From: Massilia phosphatilytica | Lineage (GTDB): Bacteria > Pseudomonadota > Gammaproteobacteria > Burkholderiales > Burkholderiaceae_D | DNA length: 64,000 nt | NCBI RefSeq assembly: GCF_002968015.1 | Contig: NZ_PUIP01000001.1 | Location: forward strand, 558,001-622,000 | Direction: 5' to 3' | Part shown: in pieces, positions 50,113 through 58,706 of the stretch | How the letters are laid out: every line of letters begins with the position of its first letter | How positions within the stretch are numbered: position 1 is the stretch's first letter | Made by a program: the position numbers and the translations under genes | The notes under the pieces: generated by a model | The model's database searches: none | What the model saw: only the letters and a program-made list of their open reading frames with translations | Told to the model about the DNA's origin: nothing

Positions 50113-51522
50113 ATGTTCGACGTAGTCCCCGCATTCCAGCCCGTCGTCGAGTTCGACGCGGACCTGATCGCCCGGCTGAGCCGCAACGGTCCCCGCTACA
50201 CGTCGTACCCGACGGCGGACCGCTTCACGGAATCGTTCGGCTACCGCGATTTTCTCCACGCCGTGGCCGACCTGCGCACGCGCGGCGGCGGTAAGCCGCT
50301 GTCGCTGTACCTGCACATTCCGTTCTGCGACACGGTCTGCTACTACTGCGCCTGCAACAAGATCGTCACGAAAAACCGGGAAAAAGCGGGGACCTACCTC
50401 GGTTACCTGAAGCGCGAAGTCGAGATGCAGGGGCGCCTGTTCGCGGGCATCAACGAGGTCGAGCAGCTGCACTTCGGCGGCGGCACGCCGACCTACCTGT
50501 CGGACGCGCAGATGGACGACCTGATGGCGCACCTGCGCCGCTGCTTCCGCTTCGCGCCGGACTCCGTCGGCGAATATTCCATCGAGATCGACCCGCGCAC
50601 CGTGTCGGCCGGGCGCGTGCACAGCCTGCGGCGCCAGGGCTTCAATCGCATCAGCGTCGGCGTGCAGGACTTCGATCCGGACGTGCAGCGCGCCGTCAAC
50701 CGCATCCAGCCGGAGGCCGTGACGTGCGCCATCATCGCCGCCGCGCGCGCCGCGGAGTTCCGCTCCGTCAGCATCGACCTGATCTACGGCCTGCCGAAGC
50801 AGACGCCGGACACGATGCGTGTGACGCTCGAGAAGGTGGTCGACGCGGCGCCGGACCGCATCGCCGTGTACCACTACGCGCACCTGCCGCATGTGTTCAA
50901 GCCGCAGCGCCGCATCGATGAAGCGGACATGCCCGCCAGCGACACGAAGCTGCGCATGCTCCAGTTGTGCATCGAACGCCTCACCGCCGCGGGCTATGTC
51001 TACATCGGCATGGACCATTTCGCCCGGCCGGACGACGACCTCGCCATCGCGCAGCAGCAGGGCCGTTTGCACCGCAACTTCCAGGGCTATTCGACGCATG
51101 CGGACACGGACCTCGTCGCATGCGGCGTGTCGGCCATCGGCGCGGTCGGCGCCACGTACAGCCAGAACGTCAAGACACTGGACGCCTATTACGACGCGCT
51201 CGACCGCAACGAGCTGCCGGTGGCACGCGGCGCGCGGCTGTCGATGGACGACGCGCTGCGCCGGACCATCATCCAGAAGCTGATGTGCCAGTTCGAGCTG
51301 TCCATCAGCACCATCGAGCTCGCGTTCCCGATCGCGTTCCCCGCCTATTTCGCGCGGGAGATGGCCCAGCTGGCCGAACTGGAACGGGACGGCCTCGTCG
51401 AACTCGCGCCGGACTGGATCAGCGTCACCCTGAAGGGCCGCCTGCTGGTCCGCAACGTGTGCATGGTGTTCGACCGCTACCTGGCCGCACGTGGTCCGGC
51501 CACGCACTCGAAGACGGTGTGA
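50113..51522 (+). CDS. hemN: Oxygen-independent coproporphyrinogen III dehydrogenase
   Basis: 469 residues, ATG after AGGAG. Radical SAM enzyme: the Cys cluster is C72-x3-C76-x2-C79-x-C81 (CDTVCYYCAC), where the last Cys is the HemN-specific one; the SAM motif GGGTPTYL and the HemN C-terminal domain follow. It converts coproporphyrinogen III to protoporphyrinogen IX without oxygen, supplying haem under microaerobic or anaerobic conditions. The FNR box upstream and the cbb3 genes downstream fit this. It is probably co-transcribed with the SafE-like gene and ccoI. Confidence 0.95.
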   Translation: MFDVVPAFQPVVEFDADLIARLSRNGPRYTSYPTADRFTESFGYRDFLHAVADLRTRGGGKPLSLYLHIPFCDTVCYYCACNKIVTKNREKAGTYLGYLKREVEMQGRLFAGINEVEQLHFGGGTPTYLSDAQMDDLMAHLRRCFRFAPDSVGEYSIEIDPRTVSAGRVHSLRRQGFNRISVGVQDFDPDVQRAVNRIQPEAVTCAIIAAARAAEFRSVSIDLIYGLPKQTPDTMRVTLEKVVDAAPDRIAVYHYAHLPHVFKPQRRIDEADMPASDTKLRMLQLCIERLTAAGYVYIGMDHFARPDDDLAIAQQQGRLHRNFQGYSTHADTDLVACGVSAIGAVGATYSQNVKTLDAYYDALDRNELPVARGARLSMDDALRRTIIQKLMCQFELSISTIELAFPIAFPAYFAREMAQLAELERDGLVELAPDWISVTLKGRLLVRNVCMVFDRYLAARGPATHSKTV

Positions 51523-51525
51523 TCC

Positions 51526-52272
51526 ATGGACGTCGCGCTCCTTCCCGTGTTTGTCGTGGGCCTGCTGGGCAGCGTCCACTGCGCCGGCATGTGCGGCGGG
51601 ATCGTGGGCGCGCTGTCAGTGGCCCCGAGCGTCGGACGGGTCATACCCATGCGGGTTGCCGCCAGGCGGGCGCCCGTCGCCAACGTCTTCGCCTACAACA
51701 CGGGGCGCATCGGCAGCTACATGGTCGCGGGCGCGCTGGCCGGCGGCCTGGCCCAGGGCGCGCAGGCGCTGACAAGGCTGCCCGTGCTGCAGACGGGCGC
51801 GTACTGGCTCGCGAACCTGATGCTGGCCGCGCTGGGCCTGTACCTGATGGACGCATGGCGCGGCCTCGCGCGCCTGGAGCAGGGCGGCCGCTTCGTGTGG
51901 CGCGGCGTGCAGCCGCTCCTGAAAAAAGTCGGCCCGCTCGACCGGCCCGCGCGCATGTTCGTCGCGGGCAGCCTGTGGGGCTGGCTGCCGTGCGGGATGG
52001 TTTACAGCGTCCTCGTCACCGCGATGCTGAGCGGCTCCGCGCTCCGCGGCGCACTCGTGATGCTGGCGTTCGGTCTCGGCACCCTGCCGATGCTGCTGGG
52101 CCTGGGCCTTCTGGGCGCGCGCCTGCGTGGCTGGCTCGCGGGCCCGCGCGTGCGGCTCGCGTGCGGCGTCCTCGTGCTGGGCTTCGGCCTGCTGGGCCTT
52201 GCGCGCGCCGCGGGCGGCCTGCCGCACGGCTGGGTGCAGGAGATCTGCGTCGCGCCCGGAGCCGGCACATGA
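51526..52272 (+). CDS. Sulfite exporter TauE/SafE (DsbD_2) family protein of the cbb3 cluster
   Basis: 248 residues, six TM helices. Motif GSVHCAGMCGG in TM1 and PCGMVYSVL in the second half, with paired Cys residues like CcdA/DsbD transmembrane domains. This family regularly sits next to ccoI/ccoS, and is thought to help copper or redox handling during cbb3 assembly. It starts three bases after the hemN stop, and its stop overlaps ccoI (ATGA). Confidence 0.85.
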   Translation: MDVALLPVFVVGLLGSVHCAGMCGGIVGALSVAPSVGRVIPMRVAARRAPVANVFAYNTGRIGSYMVAGALAGGLAQGAQALTRLPVLQTGAYWLANLMLAALGLYLMDAWRGLARLEQGGRFVWRGVQPLLKKVGPLDRPARMFVAGSLWGWLPCGMVYSVLVTAMLSGSALRGALVMLAFGLGTLPMLLGLGLLGARLRGWLAGPRVRLACGVLVLGFGLLGLARAAGGLPHGWVQEICVAPGAGT

Positions 52273-54665
52273 GCGCGGCCGTCCTCGACGCCGCCGCATG
52301 CTGGCATTGCGGCCAGCCGGCACCGGCCGCCAGTCCGTGGTCGGCCGTCGTCGACGGAGAACACCGCACGATGTGCTGCCCCGGCTGCGCCGCGGCCGCG
52401 CAAGCCATCGCGGACGCCGGCCTCGCCGGCTATTACGACAACCGCACCGAATTCGCCGCGCGCATCGAGACCGAGGTCGACCTGGCCGCGCTGCGCGCGT
52501 ACGACGACGCGCTCGATGCCGACGATATCGTGCTGACCATCGAAGGCATCCGCTGCGCCGCGTGCGTGTGGCTGATCGAGCGCCGCGTGGGCGCGCTGCC
52601 CGGCGTGACGGACGCGCTGCTGAACGTGGCGACGGAGCGCCTGCGCGTGCGCCGCGACCCGGCCGTGGCGCGGGCCAGCGACATCATCGCGGCGCTGCGC
52701 GCGATCGGCTACACGGCGTATCCGCTGGACGCCCGGCGCCAGGCCGCCCACCTGGAACGCGAGCGCAAGACTCTGTTCCGCCGCCTGTTCGTGGCGGGCC
52801 TGGCGATGATGCAGGTGATGATGTACGCGGTCCCCGTCTACCTCGCGACGGACGGCACGATGGACGCCGACATGCGGGCGCTGATGCACTGGGCCGCGCT
52901 GCTGCTGACCGTGCCCGCCGTCGCGTACTCGTCGTGGCCGTTCCTCCGTGGCGCATGGATGGACTTGCGGCGCGGCGTGGCCGGCATGGACGTGCCGGTG
53001 GCGCTGGGCATCCTGGCCGCGTCCGGCGCCAGCGTCGTGGCGGTCGTGCGCGGCCACGGCGACGTGTACTTCGATTCGATCACGATGTTCGTGTTCCTGC
53101 TGCTGGGCAGCCGCTACCTGGAACTGGACGCGCGCCGGCGCGCCGCACGCGCGCTCGAGGGCTTGCAGCGCGCGGCGCCCGCGACGGCGCTGCGCCTCGT
53201 CCGCTATCCGGCGTCGCGCGCGACGGAATCCGTCGCCGCCGGTGCGCTCGTGCCGGACGACGTCGTCCTCGTGGCGCCGGGCCAGGCCGTGCCTGCCGAT
53301 GGCGTCATCGTGGAAGGCGACACGGAAGTCGACCTCGCGCTGCTGACGGGCGAGAGCCGGACGCGCGCGCTGGGGCCGGGCGCGCAACTGCCGGGCGGCG
53401 CCGTCAACGTCGCGCAGGCGATCGTCGTGCGCGTGACGAGCAGTGCGCGCGACAGCACGCTGGCCCTGCTGGTGCGCCTCGTCGAGCGCGCGGGCCAGGA
53501 CAAGCCCGCGCTGGCGCTGTGGGCGGACCGCGTGGGCGCGTGGTTCGTGTTCGCGCTGCTGGTGTTGACGGTGGTCGTGTGCGCGGGCTGGTACCTCGTC
53601 GATCCGGCGCGCGCGTGGCCGGCGGCGATCGCGGTGCTCGTCGTGTCGTGCCCGTGTGCACTGTCCCTGGCGACGCCGACGGCGCTGGCTGCGGCCACCG
53701 ACCGGCTGCTGCGGCGCGGCGCGCTCGCCGTCAAGCCGCACGTATTGGAAACGCTGGGCCGCGCGACGCACGTCGTGTTCGACAAGACCGGCACGCTGAC
53801 CTACGGCCACCCCGTGCTGCGCCAGACGGTGACGTTCGGCGGCGCGAGCCGGCGCATGGCGCTGCAACTGGCCGCCGCGCTGGAAGCGGGCAGCGCGCAC
53901 CCGCTGGCGCAGGCGATCCGCGATGCGGCCGGGCCGCCCGCGCTGGCGGCCGGCATGGTCAACCAGGTCGTTGGCAAGGGTGTCGAGGGCGAGATCGGCG
54001 GCCGCCGTTACCGTCTCGGCAATGCCGCGTTCGTGGCCGGTATCGCGTGCGGCGACGCGCCGGGCGGCCAGCCCGGCGGCGTCACGGCCGTGTGGCTCGG
54101 CACGACGTCCGGCTGGGTCGCGCGCTTCGACCTCGTGGACGAGATCCGGCCGGAGGCGCGCGACGTCGTGGCCGGCTTGCGCGCGGCCGGCAAGACGGTC
54201 GTGCTGCTGTCCGGCGACGACGACGAGGCCGCGCAGGACGTCGCCATGCAGCTCGGCATCGCGCATGCGCTGGGCCACCAGCTGCCCGAGGATAAACTCT
54301 CCGTCGTGCGCGGCCTGCAGCGCGAGGGCGCCGTCGTGGCGATGGTCGGCGACGGCATCAACGACGCGGCCGTGCTGTCCGGCGCCGACGTGTCGTTCGC
54401 GATGGGGCAGGGCGCGCAGCTGGCGCAACTGCACGCCGACTGCGTGCTGCTGGGAGAAGGACTGCGTCCGCTGGCGGCCGCGCTGGACACGGCGGCGGCC
54501 ACGTTGCGCATCATCCGCCAGAACCTGGGCTGGGCCATGCTGTACAACGTGGCGGCGATTCCGGCGGCGGCGAGCGGCCTGTTGAATCCGTGGCTGTCGG
54601 GCGTCGGCATGGCCGCGAGTTCGGCGCTCGTGGTGCTCAACGCCGCGCGCCTGAGGAGGGTGTAG
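52269..54665 (+). CDS. ccoI: Copper-exporting P1B-type ATPase for cbb3 assembly
   Basis: 798 residues; the ATG overlaps the preceding stop. Residues 11-40 carry CWHCG and CCPGC, a Cys-rich N-terminus typical of CcoI/FixI; a heavy-metal-associated domain follows with C96-x2-C99 (GIRCAACVWL). Eight TM helices, the TGES-like LLTGES loop, the ion-binding CPC (461-463), phosphorylation Asp505 in DKTGTLT and GDGINDA are intact. It moves copper to the periplasm for the CuB centre of CcoN. Confidence 0.95.
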   Translation: MSAAVLDAAACWHCGQPAPAASPWSAVVDGEHRTMCCPGCAAAAQAIADAGLAGYYDNRTEFAARIETEVDLAALRAYDDALDADDIVLTIEGIRCAACVWLIERRVGALPGVTDALLNVATERLRVRRDPAVARASDIIAALRAIGYTAYPLDARRQAAHLERERKTLFRRLFVAGLAMMQVMMYAVPVYLATDGTMDADMRALMHWAALLLTVPAVAYSSWPFLRGAWMDLRRGVAGMDVPVALGILAASGASVVAVVRGHGDVYFDSITMFVFLLLGSRYLELDARRRAARALEGLQRAAPATALRLVRYPASRATESVAAGALVPDDVVLVAPGQAVPADGVIVEGDTEVDLALLTGESRTRALGPGAQLPGGAVNVAQAIVVRVTSSARDSTLALLVRLVERAGQDKPALALWADRVGAWFVFALLVLTVVVCAGWYLVDPARAWPAAIAVLVVSCPCALSLATPTALAAATDRLLRRGALAVKPHVLETLGRATHVVFDKTGTLTYGHPVLRQTVTFGGASRRMALQLAAALEAGSAHPLAQAIRDAAGPPALAAGMVNQVVGKGVEGEIGGRRYRLGNAAFVAGIACGDAPGGQPGGVTAVWLGTTSGWVARFDLVDEIRPEARDVVAGLRAAGKTVVLLSGDDDEAAQDVAMQLGIAHALGHQLPEDKLSVVRGLQREGAVVAMVGDGINDAAVLSGADVSFAMGQGAQLAQLHADCVLLGEGLRPLAAALDTAAATLRIIRQNLGWAMLYNVAAIPAAASGLLNPWLSGVGMAASSALVVLNAARLRRV

Positions 54666-54667
54666 AC

Positions 54668-54808
54668 ATGGAAGCCTTGTACCTGCTGGTGCCGCTCAGC
54701 GTGATGCTCGTCGCGTTCGCGGTGTGGATCTTCTTCGGTGCGGCGGACAGCGGGCAGTTCGACGATCTCGAAGGGCCCGCGCTAAGAATATTGAATGACG
54801 AGGAGTAG
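54668..54808 (+). CDS. ccoS: cbb3 oxidase maturation protein
   Basis: 46 residues: MEALYLLVPLSVMLVAFAVW is one TM helix, followed by FFGAADSGQFDDLEGPALRIL, the conserved CcoS tail. It is needed for cofactor insertion in cbb3 oxidase. It starts two bases after the ccoI stop. Its TAG stop codon lies within the left end of a palindromic repeat. Confidence 0.93.
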   Translation: MEALYLLVPLSVMLVAFAVWIFFGAADSGQFDDLEGPALRILNDEE

Positions 54809-54884
54809 GGTGCGCACACCGTGCCCACGCGTGACGCATGCGGTTTGTTGGCATTACGCGTGGGCGGAGGGCCGCCCACCCTAC
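54805..54884. repeat. Palindromic intergenic repeat between ccoS and the dksA-like gene
   Basis: Nested inverted repeats: outer GTAGGGTG/CACCCTAC (54805-54812 and 54877-54884) and inner CCCACGCGT/ACGCGTGGG (54824-54832 and 54856-54864). It is REP-like, and could fold as a terminator for both convergent genes. The outer TAG at each end is the stop codon of ccoS on one strand and of the dksA-like gene on the other. Confidence 0.7.
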
Positions 54885-55279
54885 ATGCTCGGGCCGCGGC
54901 CCGTGCGTTGCTCTTTTTCGATCCGCTCCTGGCAGGCGATGCACGTACGCACCGTCGGCGTTGCGAGCAGGCGGGCTTCCGGAATGTCGCGTCCGCACGA
55001 TTCGCAGATGCCGATCGCGCCCGATTCCAGCCGGGCGAGCGCGGCGTCGATCTCGTGCAGCAGATTCGTTTCGTGCTCGGCCAGGTGTTCCTCGTTATGG
55101 CTGAGCATCTCGCCGGCCGGCGCGTCGTCGTTCTGGCCCATGTGGGCGTTCGGCGAGATGGCGGGGCGGTCATCCGTATCGCCGTCCGTGCGTCCGCGCA
55201 CGGTGGTCAATGCGTCCTCGCGCGCCTTGTGCAGGCGCCGGCCGAGTTCCTCGTGGAGTTCAGGTGAAATTGGCGGCAT
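54881..55279 (-). CDS. DksA/TraR C4-type zinc-finger protein
   Basis: 132 residues from MPPISPELHEELGRR; a TTG at 55303 is an alternative start. A long helical part (residues ~5-85) precedes a C4 zinc finger (CESCGRDIP then CIACQERIE). It is shorter than DksA (~150) and would bind RNA polymerase in the secondary channel like DksA2/TraR-type proteins. It lies inside the cbb3 region but on the opposite strand. Its last codons fall in the palindromic repeat. Confidence 0.88.
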   Translation of the reverse strand: MPPISPELHEELGRRLHKAREDALTTVRGRTDGDTDDRPAISPNAHMGQNDDAPAGEMLSHNEEHLAEHETNLLHEIDAALARLESGAIGICESCGRDIPEARLLATPTVRTCIACQERIEKEQRTGRGPSM

Positions 55280-55436
55280 GGTCGTCGTCCTCTTCGTTGT
55301 CAAAAGCTGCGGTCAGTGTGGCGGACCATCGCGCGTCATGTTTGACGCACCTCATATCGTCCTTTCGTAACGCCAGTCTGCTTTCAGCAACATCGAGGAA
55401 GAGGCGAGCGCCTTCCTTTGACCCAATCCGGACTTT

Positions 55437-55450
55437 TTGATTCACATCAA
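55437..55450 (+). promoter_or_regulatory. FNR/ANR box upstream of ccoN
   Basis: TTGATTCACATCAA is a perfect match to TTGAT-N4-ATCAA, 67 bases before the ccoN start. TACCCT about 23 bases on is a possible -10. It is the expected control for a cbb3 operon. Confidence 0.88.
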
Positions 55451-55516
55451 GGATTTCGAACCCCCAGGAAACCTACCCTGACGGTGTCGTCTTTCTTATT
55501 CTTCAGGGAGTGCACC

Positions 55517-56965
55517 TTGGACAGCAGTCTAAACTATAACTACAAGATCGTGCGCCAGTTTGCCATCGCCACTGTCGTCTGGGGCGTGATCGGCATGCTC
55601 GCGGGCGTGTGGATTGCCGCGCAGCTCGCCTGGCCGGCATTGAACTTCGATATCCCGTGGCTCACGTATGGGCGCCTGCGCCCGCTGCACACGAACGCGG
55701 TGATCTTCGCATTCGGCATCTGCGGCCTGTTCGCCACGTCGTACTACGTCGTGCAGCGCACATGCCAGGTCCGGCTGTTCTCCGACAGGCTGGCCGCGTT
55801 CACGTTCTGGGGCTGGCAGGCCGTGCTCGTGTCGGCCGCCATCACCTTGCCGCTGGGCTTCACGCGCGGCAAGGAATACGCCGAGCTGGAATGGCCGATC
55901 GCCATCCTGATCGCCGTCGTGTGGGTCGCGTACGCCGTCGTCTTCTTCGGCACCATCGTCAAGCGCCGCGTCCAGCACATCTATGTCGCCAACTGGTTCT
56001 TCGGCGGCTACATCCTCGCTGTGGCCATCCTCCACATCGTCAACGGCATGGCGATGCCGGTCACCCTGTTCAAGTCGTATTCGATGTATGCCGGCGTGCA
56101 GGACGCGATGATCCAGTGGTGGTACGGCCATAACGCCGTCGGCTTCATCCTGACCGCGGGCTACCTGGGCATGGTGTACTACTTCATCCCGAAGCAGGCC
56201 GAGCGTCCGGTGTATTCGTACCGCCTGTCGATCGTGCACTTCTGGGCCCTGATCTTCACGTACATGTGGGCCGGCCCGCACCACCTGCACTACACGGCGC
56301 TCCCCGACTGGACGCAGTCGATCGGCATGGTGTTCTCGCTGATCCTGCTGGCACCGTCGTGGGGCGGCATGATCAACGGGATCATGACCCTGTCCGGCGC
56401 CTGGCACAAGCTGCGCTCGGACCCGATCCTGAAATTCATGATCGTCTCGCTGTCGTTCTACGGCATGGCCACGTTCGAGGGCCCGATGATGTCCATCAAG
56501 ACGATCAACTCGCTGTCGCACTACACGGACTGGGGCATCGCCCACGTGCACGGCGGCGCGCTGGGCTGGGTCGGGTTCATCACGATGGGTTCCCTGTACT
56601 ACCTGATCCCGCGCCTCGCCGGCAAGAAGCAGATGGCCAGCATGGCACTCGTCGACGCGCACTTCTGGCTCGGCACCATCGGCATCGTGCTGTACATCGC
56701 CGCGATGTGGATCGCCGGCGTCATGCAGGGCCTGATGTGGCGCGCCGTGAACCCGGACGGCACGCTGACCTACACCTTCGTGGAAGGCGTGAAGGCGACG
56801 TACCCGTACTACGTGATCCGCTTCGGCGGCGGCCTGATGTACCTGACCGGCATGTGCCTGATGGCGTACAACACGTGGCTGACGATGCGCGGCACGCGGT
56901 CCGTCGATGCGCGCATTCCCCACCTCGCGCGGCCGCAATCGGCTGCTGTCCCGGAACATGCCTGA
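55517..56965 (+). CDS. ccoN: cbb3-type cytochrome c oxidase subunit I
   Basis: 482 residues with a TTG start six bases after AGGGAG, giving the normal N-terminus [16 protein letters not shown]. Twelve TM helices. Haem and copper ligands are visible: [13 protein letters not shown] (low-spin haem b), [20 protein letters not shown] (CuB His and the helix-7 Tyr), [15 protein letters not shown] (CuB His pair) and [15 protein letters not shown] (haem b3 and haem b). It reduces oxygen to water with high affinity in the inner membrane. It is the first gene of ccoNOQP-ccoG-ccoH. Confidence 0.96.
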   Translation: MDSSLNYNYKIVRQFAIATVVWGVIGMLAGVWIAAQLAWPALNFDIPWLTYGRLRPLHTNAVIFAFGICGLFATSYYVVQRTCQVRLFSDRLAAFTFWGWQAVLVSAAITLPLGFTRGKEYAELEWPIAILIAVVWVAYAVVFFGTIVKRRVQHIYVANWFFGGYILAVAILHIVNGMAMPVTLFKSYSMYAGVQDAMIQWWYGHNAVGFILTAGYLGMVYYFIPKQAERPVYSYRLSIVHFWALIFTYMWAGPHHLHYTALPDWTQSIGMVFSLILLAPSWGGMINGIMTLSGAWHKLRSDPILKFMIVSLSFYGMATFEGPMMSIKTINSLSHYTDWGIAHVHGGALGWVGFITMGSLYYLIPRLAGKKQMASMALVDAHFWLGTIGIVLYIAAMWIAGVMQGLMWRAVNPDGTLTYTFVEGVKATYPYYVIRFGGGLMYLTGMCLMAYNTWLTMRGTRSVDARIPHLARPQSAAVPEHA

Positions 56966-56978
56966 GCAGGAGAACACC

Positions 56979-57593
56979 ATGAAATTCACCCATGAGTGGA
57001 TCGAGAAGAACCCCTGGCTGCTGATCGGCCTCGTGCTGGTCGTGATCTCGTTCGGCGGCCTTGTCGAGATCGTGCCGCTGTTCTTCCAGCATTCGACCAC
57101 CGAACCCGTCGCCGGCCTGAAGCCGTACTCGCCGCTGCGCCTGGCGGGCCGCGACGTCTATATCCGCGAAGGCTGCTACAACTGCCACTCGCAGATGATC
57201 CGCCCGTTCCGCGCCGAGACGGAGCGCTATGGGCATTACTCGGTCGCGGGCGAATTCGTCTACGACCACCCGTTCCAGTGGGGCTCCAAGCGCACCGGCC
57301 CGGACCTCGCGCGCGTGGGCGGCCGCTACTCGGACGAATGGCACCGCACCCACCTCGACAACCCCCGCGACGTCGTGCCGGAATCGAACATGCCCGGCTA
57401 TCCGTGGCTCGCGCAGGCGAAGCTGGACCCTGAATCCATCGTGCCGAAGATGCGGGCGATGCAGCGCCTGAACGTCCCGTACACGGAGCAGGACATCAAG
57501 GACGCGCCGGCGCAGCTGGCGGATAAAACGGAGCAGGACGCGCTCGTCGCCTACCTGCAGGGCCTCGGCACGCAAATCAAGAACCGGAACTAG
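56979..57593 (+). CDS. ccoO: cbb3-type cytochrome c oxidase subunit II
   Basis: 204 residues after AGGAG. One N-terminal TM anchor ([25 protein letters not shown]), then a periplasmic mono-haem cytochrome c domain with C66-x2-C69-H70 (CYNCH) and axial Met in SNMPGYPWL. It passes electrons from CcoP to CcoN. Confidence 0.96.
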   Translation: MKFTHEWIEKNPWLLIGLVLVVISFGGLVEIVPLFFQHSTTEPVAGLKPYSPLRLAGRDVYIREGCYNCHSQMIRPFRAETERYGHYSVAGEFVYDHPFQWGSKRTGPDLARVGGRYSDEWHRTHLDNPRDVVPESNMPGYPWLAQAKLDPESIVPKMRAMQRLNVPYTEQDIKDAPAQLADKTEQDALVAYLQGLGTQIKNRN

Positions 57594-57601
57594 GAACCGA
57601 C

Positions 57602-57772
57602 ATGGCCATCCAGCATATTTTCGACGACGCGAGCCGCGTGATGACGGTCGTGAGCTTTACCACTTTCCTGGGCATCCTCGCCTGGACCTTCCTGCTGCGC
57701 AAGGAGCGGGATTTCGCCGCGACGGCCGCGCTGCCCTTTGCAGACGAAGACGTGGAGGACGACTATGTCTGA
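57602..57772 (+). CDS. ccoQ: cbb3-type cytochrome c oxidase subunit IV
   Basis: 56 residues beginning MAIQHIFDDASRVMTVVSF, one TM helix (TTFLGILAWTFLL) followed by a charged tail. It stabilises the cbb3 complex. It overlaps ccoP by eight bases. Confidence 0.92.
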   Translation: MAIQHIFDDASRVMTVVSFTTFLGILAWTFLLRKERDFAATAALPFADEDVEDDYV

Positions 57773-58706
57773 CTTCACGAGCGGTTTCTGGAACTGGTAC
57801 GTCTGCCTGATCACGGTACTGGGCATCGCGGGCTGCGCGATCCTGCTGTGGTCACAGTCGCGCCACAAGGTGCACCTTGACGAACACGGCCAGCCCGAAC
57901 AGACGACGGGCCACGTGTGGGACGAGGACTTGACGGAGCTGAACACGCCGATGCCGCGCTGGTGGATGGTGCTGTTCTACCTGACGATCGTGTTCGCGGT
58001 CGGCTACCTCGTGCTGTATCCGGGCCTCGGCACCTATGCCGGGCGCCTGGGCTGGCAATCGGCCGGAGCGTACAAGCAGGAACTGGCGAAAGCCGATGCC
58101 GACTACGGCCCGCTGTTCGCGCAATACCTGCGCCGCGACATCAAGGACGTGGCGGCCGATCCGCAGGCCCACGCCATCGGCGAGCGCCTGTTCCTCACGT
58201 ACTGCGCGCAATGCCATGGCTCGGATGCCCGCGGCAACAAGGGCTATCCGAATTTGACGGACAACGACTGGCTGTACGGCGGCGACCCGTCCGTGATCAA
58301 GGAAACGATCATGAAGGGCCGCAACGGCCAGATGCCGCCGATGGGCGCGGCGCTCGGTTCCGACAAGGACGTCGAGAACGTCGCGCACTACGTGATGAGT
58401 CTGTCCGGTGCGCCGGCGGACCCGATCAAGGTCGCCTTCGGCAAGCCGAAGTTCGCCGCCTGTGCCGCGTGCCACGGCCCGGACGCGCACGGTAATCCGA
58501 TGCTGGGCGCGCCGAACCTGACCGACAAGACGTGGCTGTACGGCGGCAGCCCGGAGACGATCATGGAAACCATCCGCAAGGGCCGCAACAACACCATGCC
58601 CGCGTGGGGCGAGTTCCTTGGCGAGGGCAAGGCGCACGTGCTGGCCGCCTACGTCTGGTCGCTGTCCAACGCGCCCGGCACGCCGCACGAGGTGGCCGCA
58701 CAATGA
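57765..58706 (+). CDS. ccoP: cbb3-type cytochrome c oxidase subunit III (di-haem)
   Basis: 313 residues. Two N-terminal TM helices (FWNWYVCLITVLGIAGCAILL and WWMVLFYLTIVFAVGYLVL) as in long CcoP proteins, then two cytochrome c domains with C147-x2-C150-H151 (CAQCH) and C233-x2-C236-H237 (CAACH) and axial Met in GQMPPMGAAL and NTMPAWGEFL. It takes electrons from soluble cytochrome c. Confidence 0.96.
   Translation: MSDFTSGFWNWYVCLITVLGIAGCAILLWSQSRHKVHLDEHGQPEQTTGHVWDEDLTELNTPMPRWWMVLFYLTIVFAVGYLVLYPGLGTYAGRLGWQSAGAYKQELAKADADYGPLFAQYLRRDIKDVAADPQAHAIGERLFLTYCAQCHGSDARGNKGYPNLTDNDWLYGGDPSVIKETIMKGRNGQMPPMGAALGSDKDVENVAHYVMSLSGAPADPIKVAFGKPKFAACAACHGPDAHGNPMLGAPNLTDKTWLYGGSPETIMETIRKGRNNTMPAWGEFLGEGKAHVLAAYVWSLSNAPGTPHEVAAQ

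Noticed and set aside
50967..52268. A continuous upstream extension of the ccoI frame reaching back into hemN
   Set aside because: The extension is the off-frame reading of hemN and the SafE-like gene. The ATGA overlap at 52269 with CWHCG just after gives the true start.
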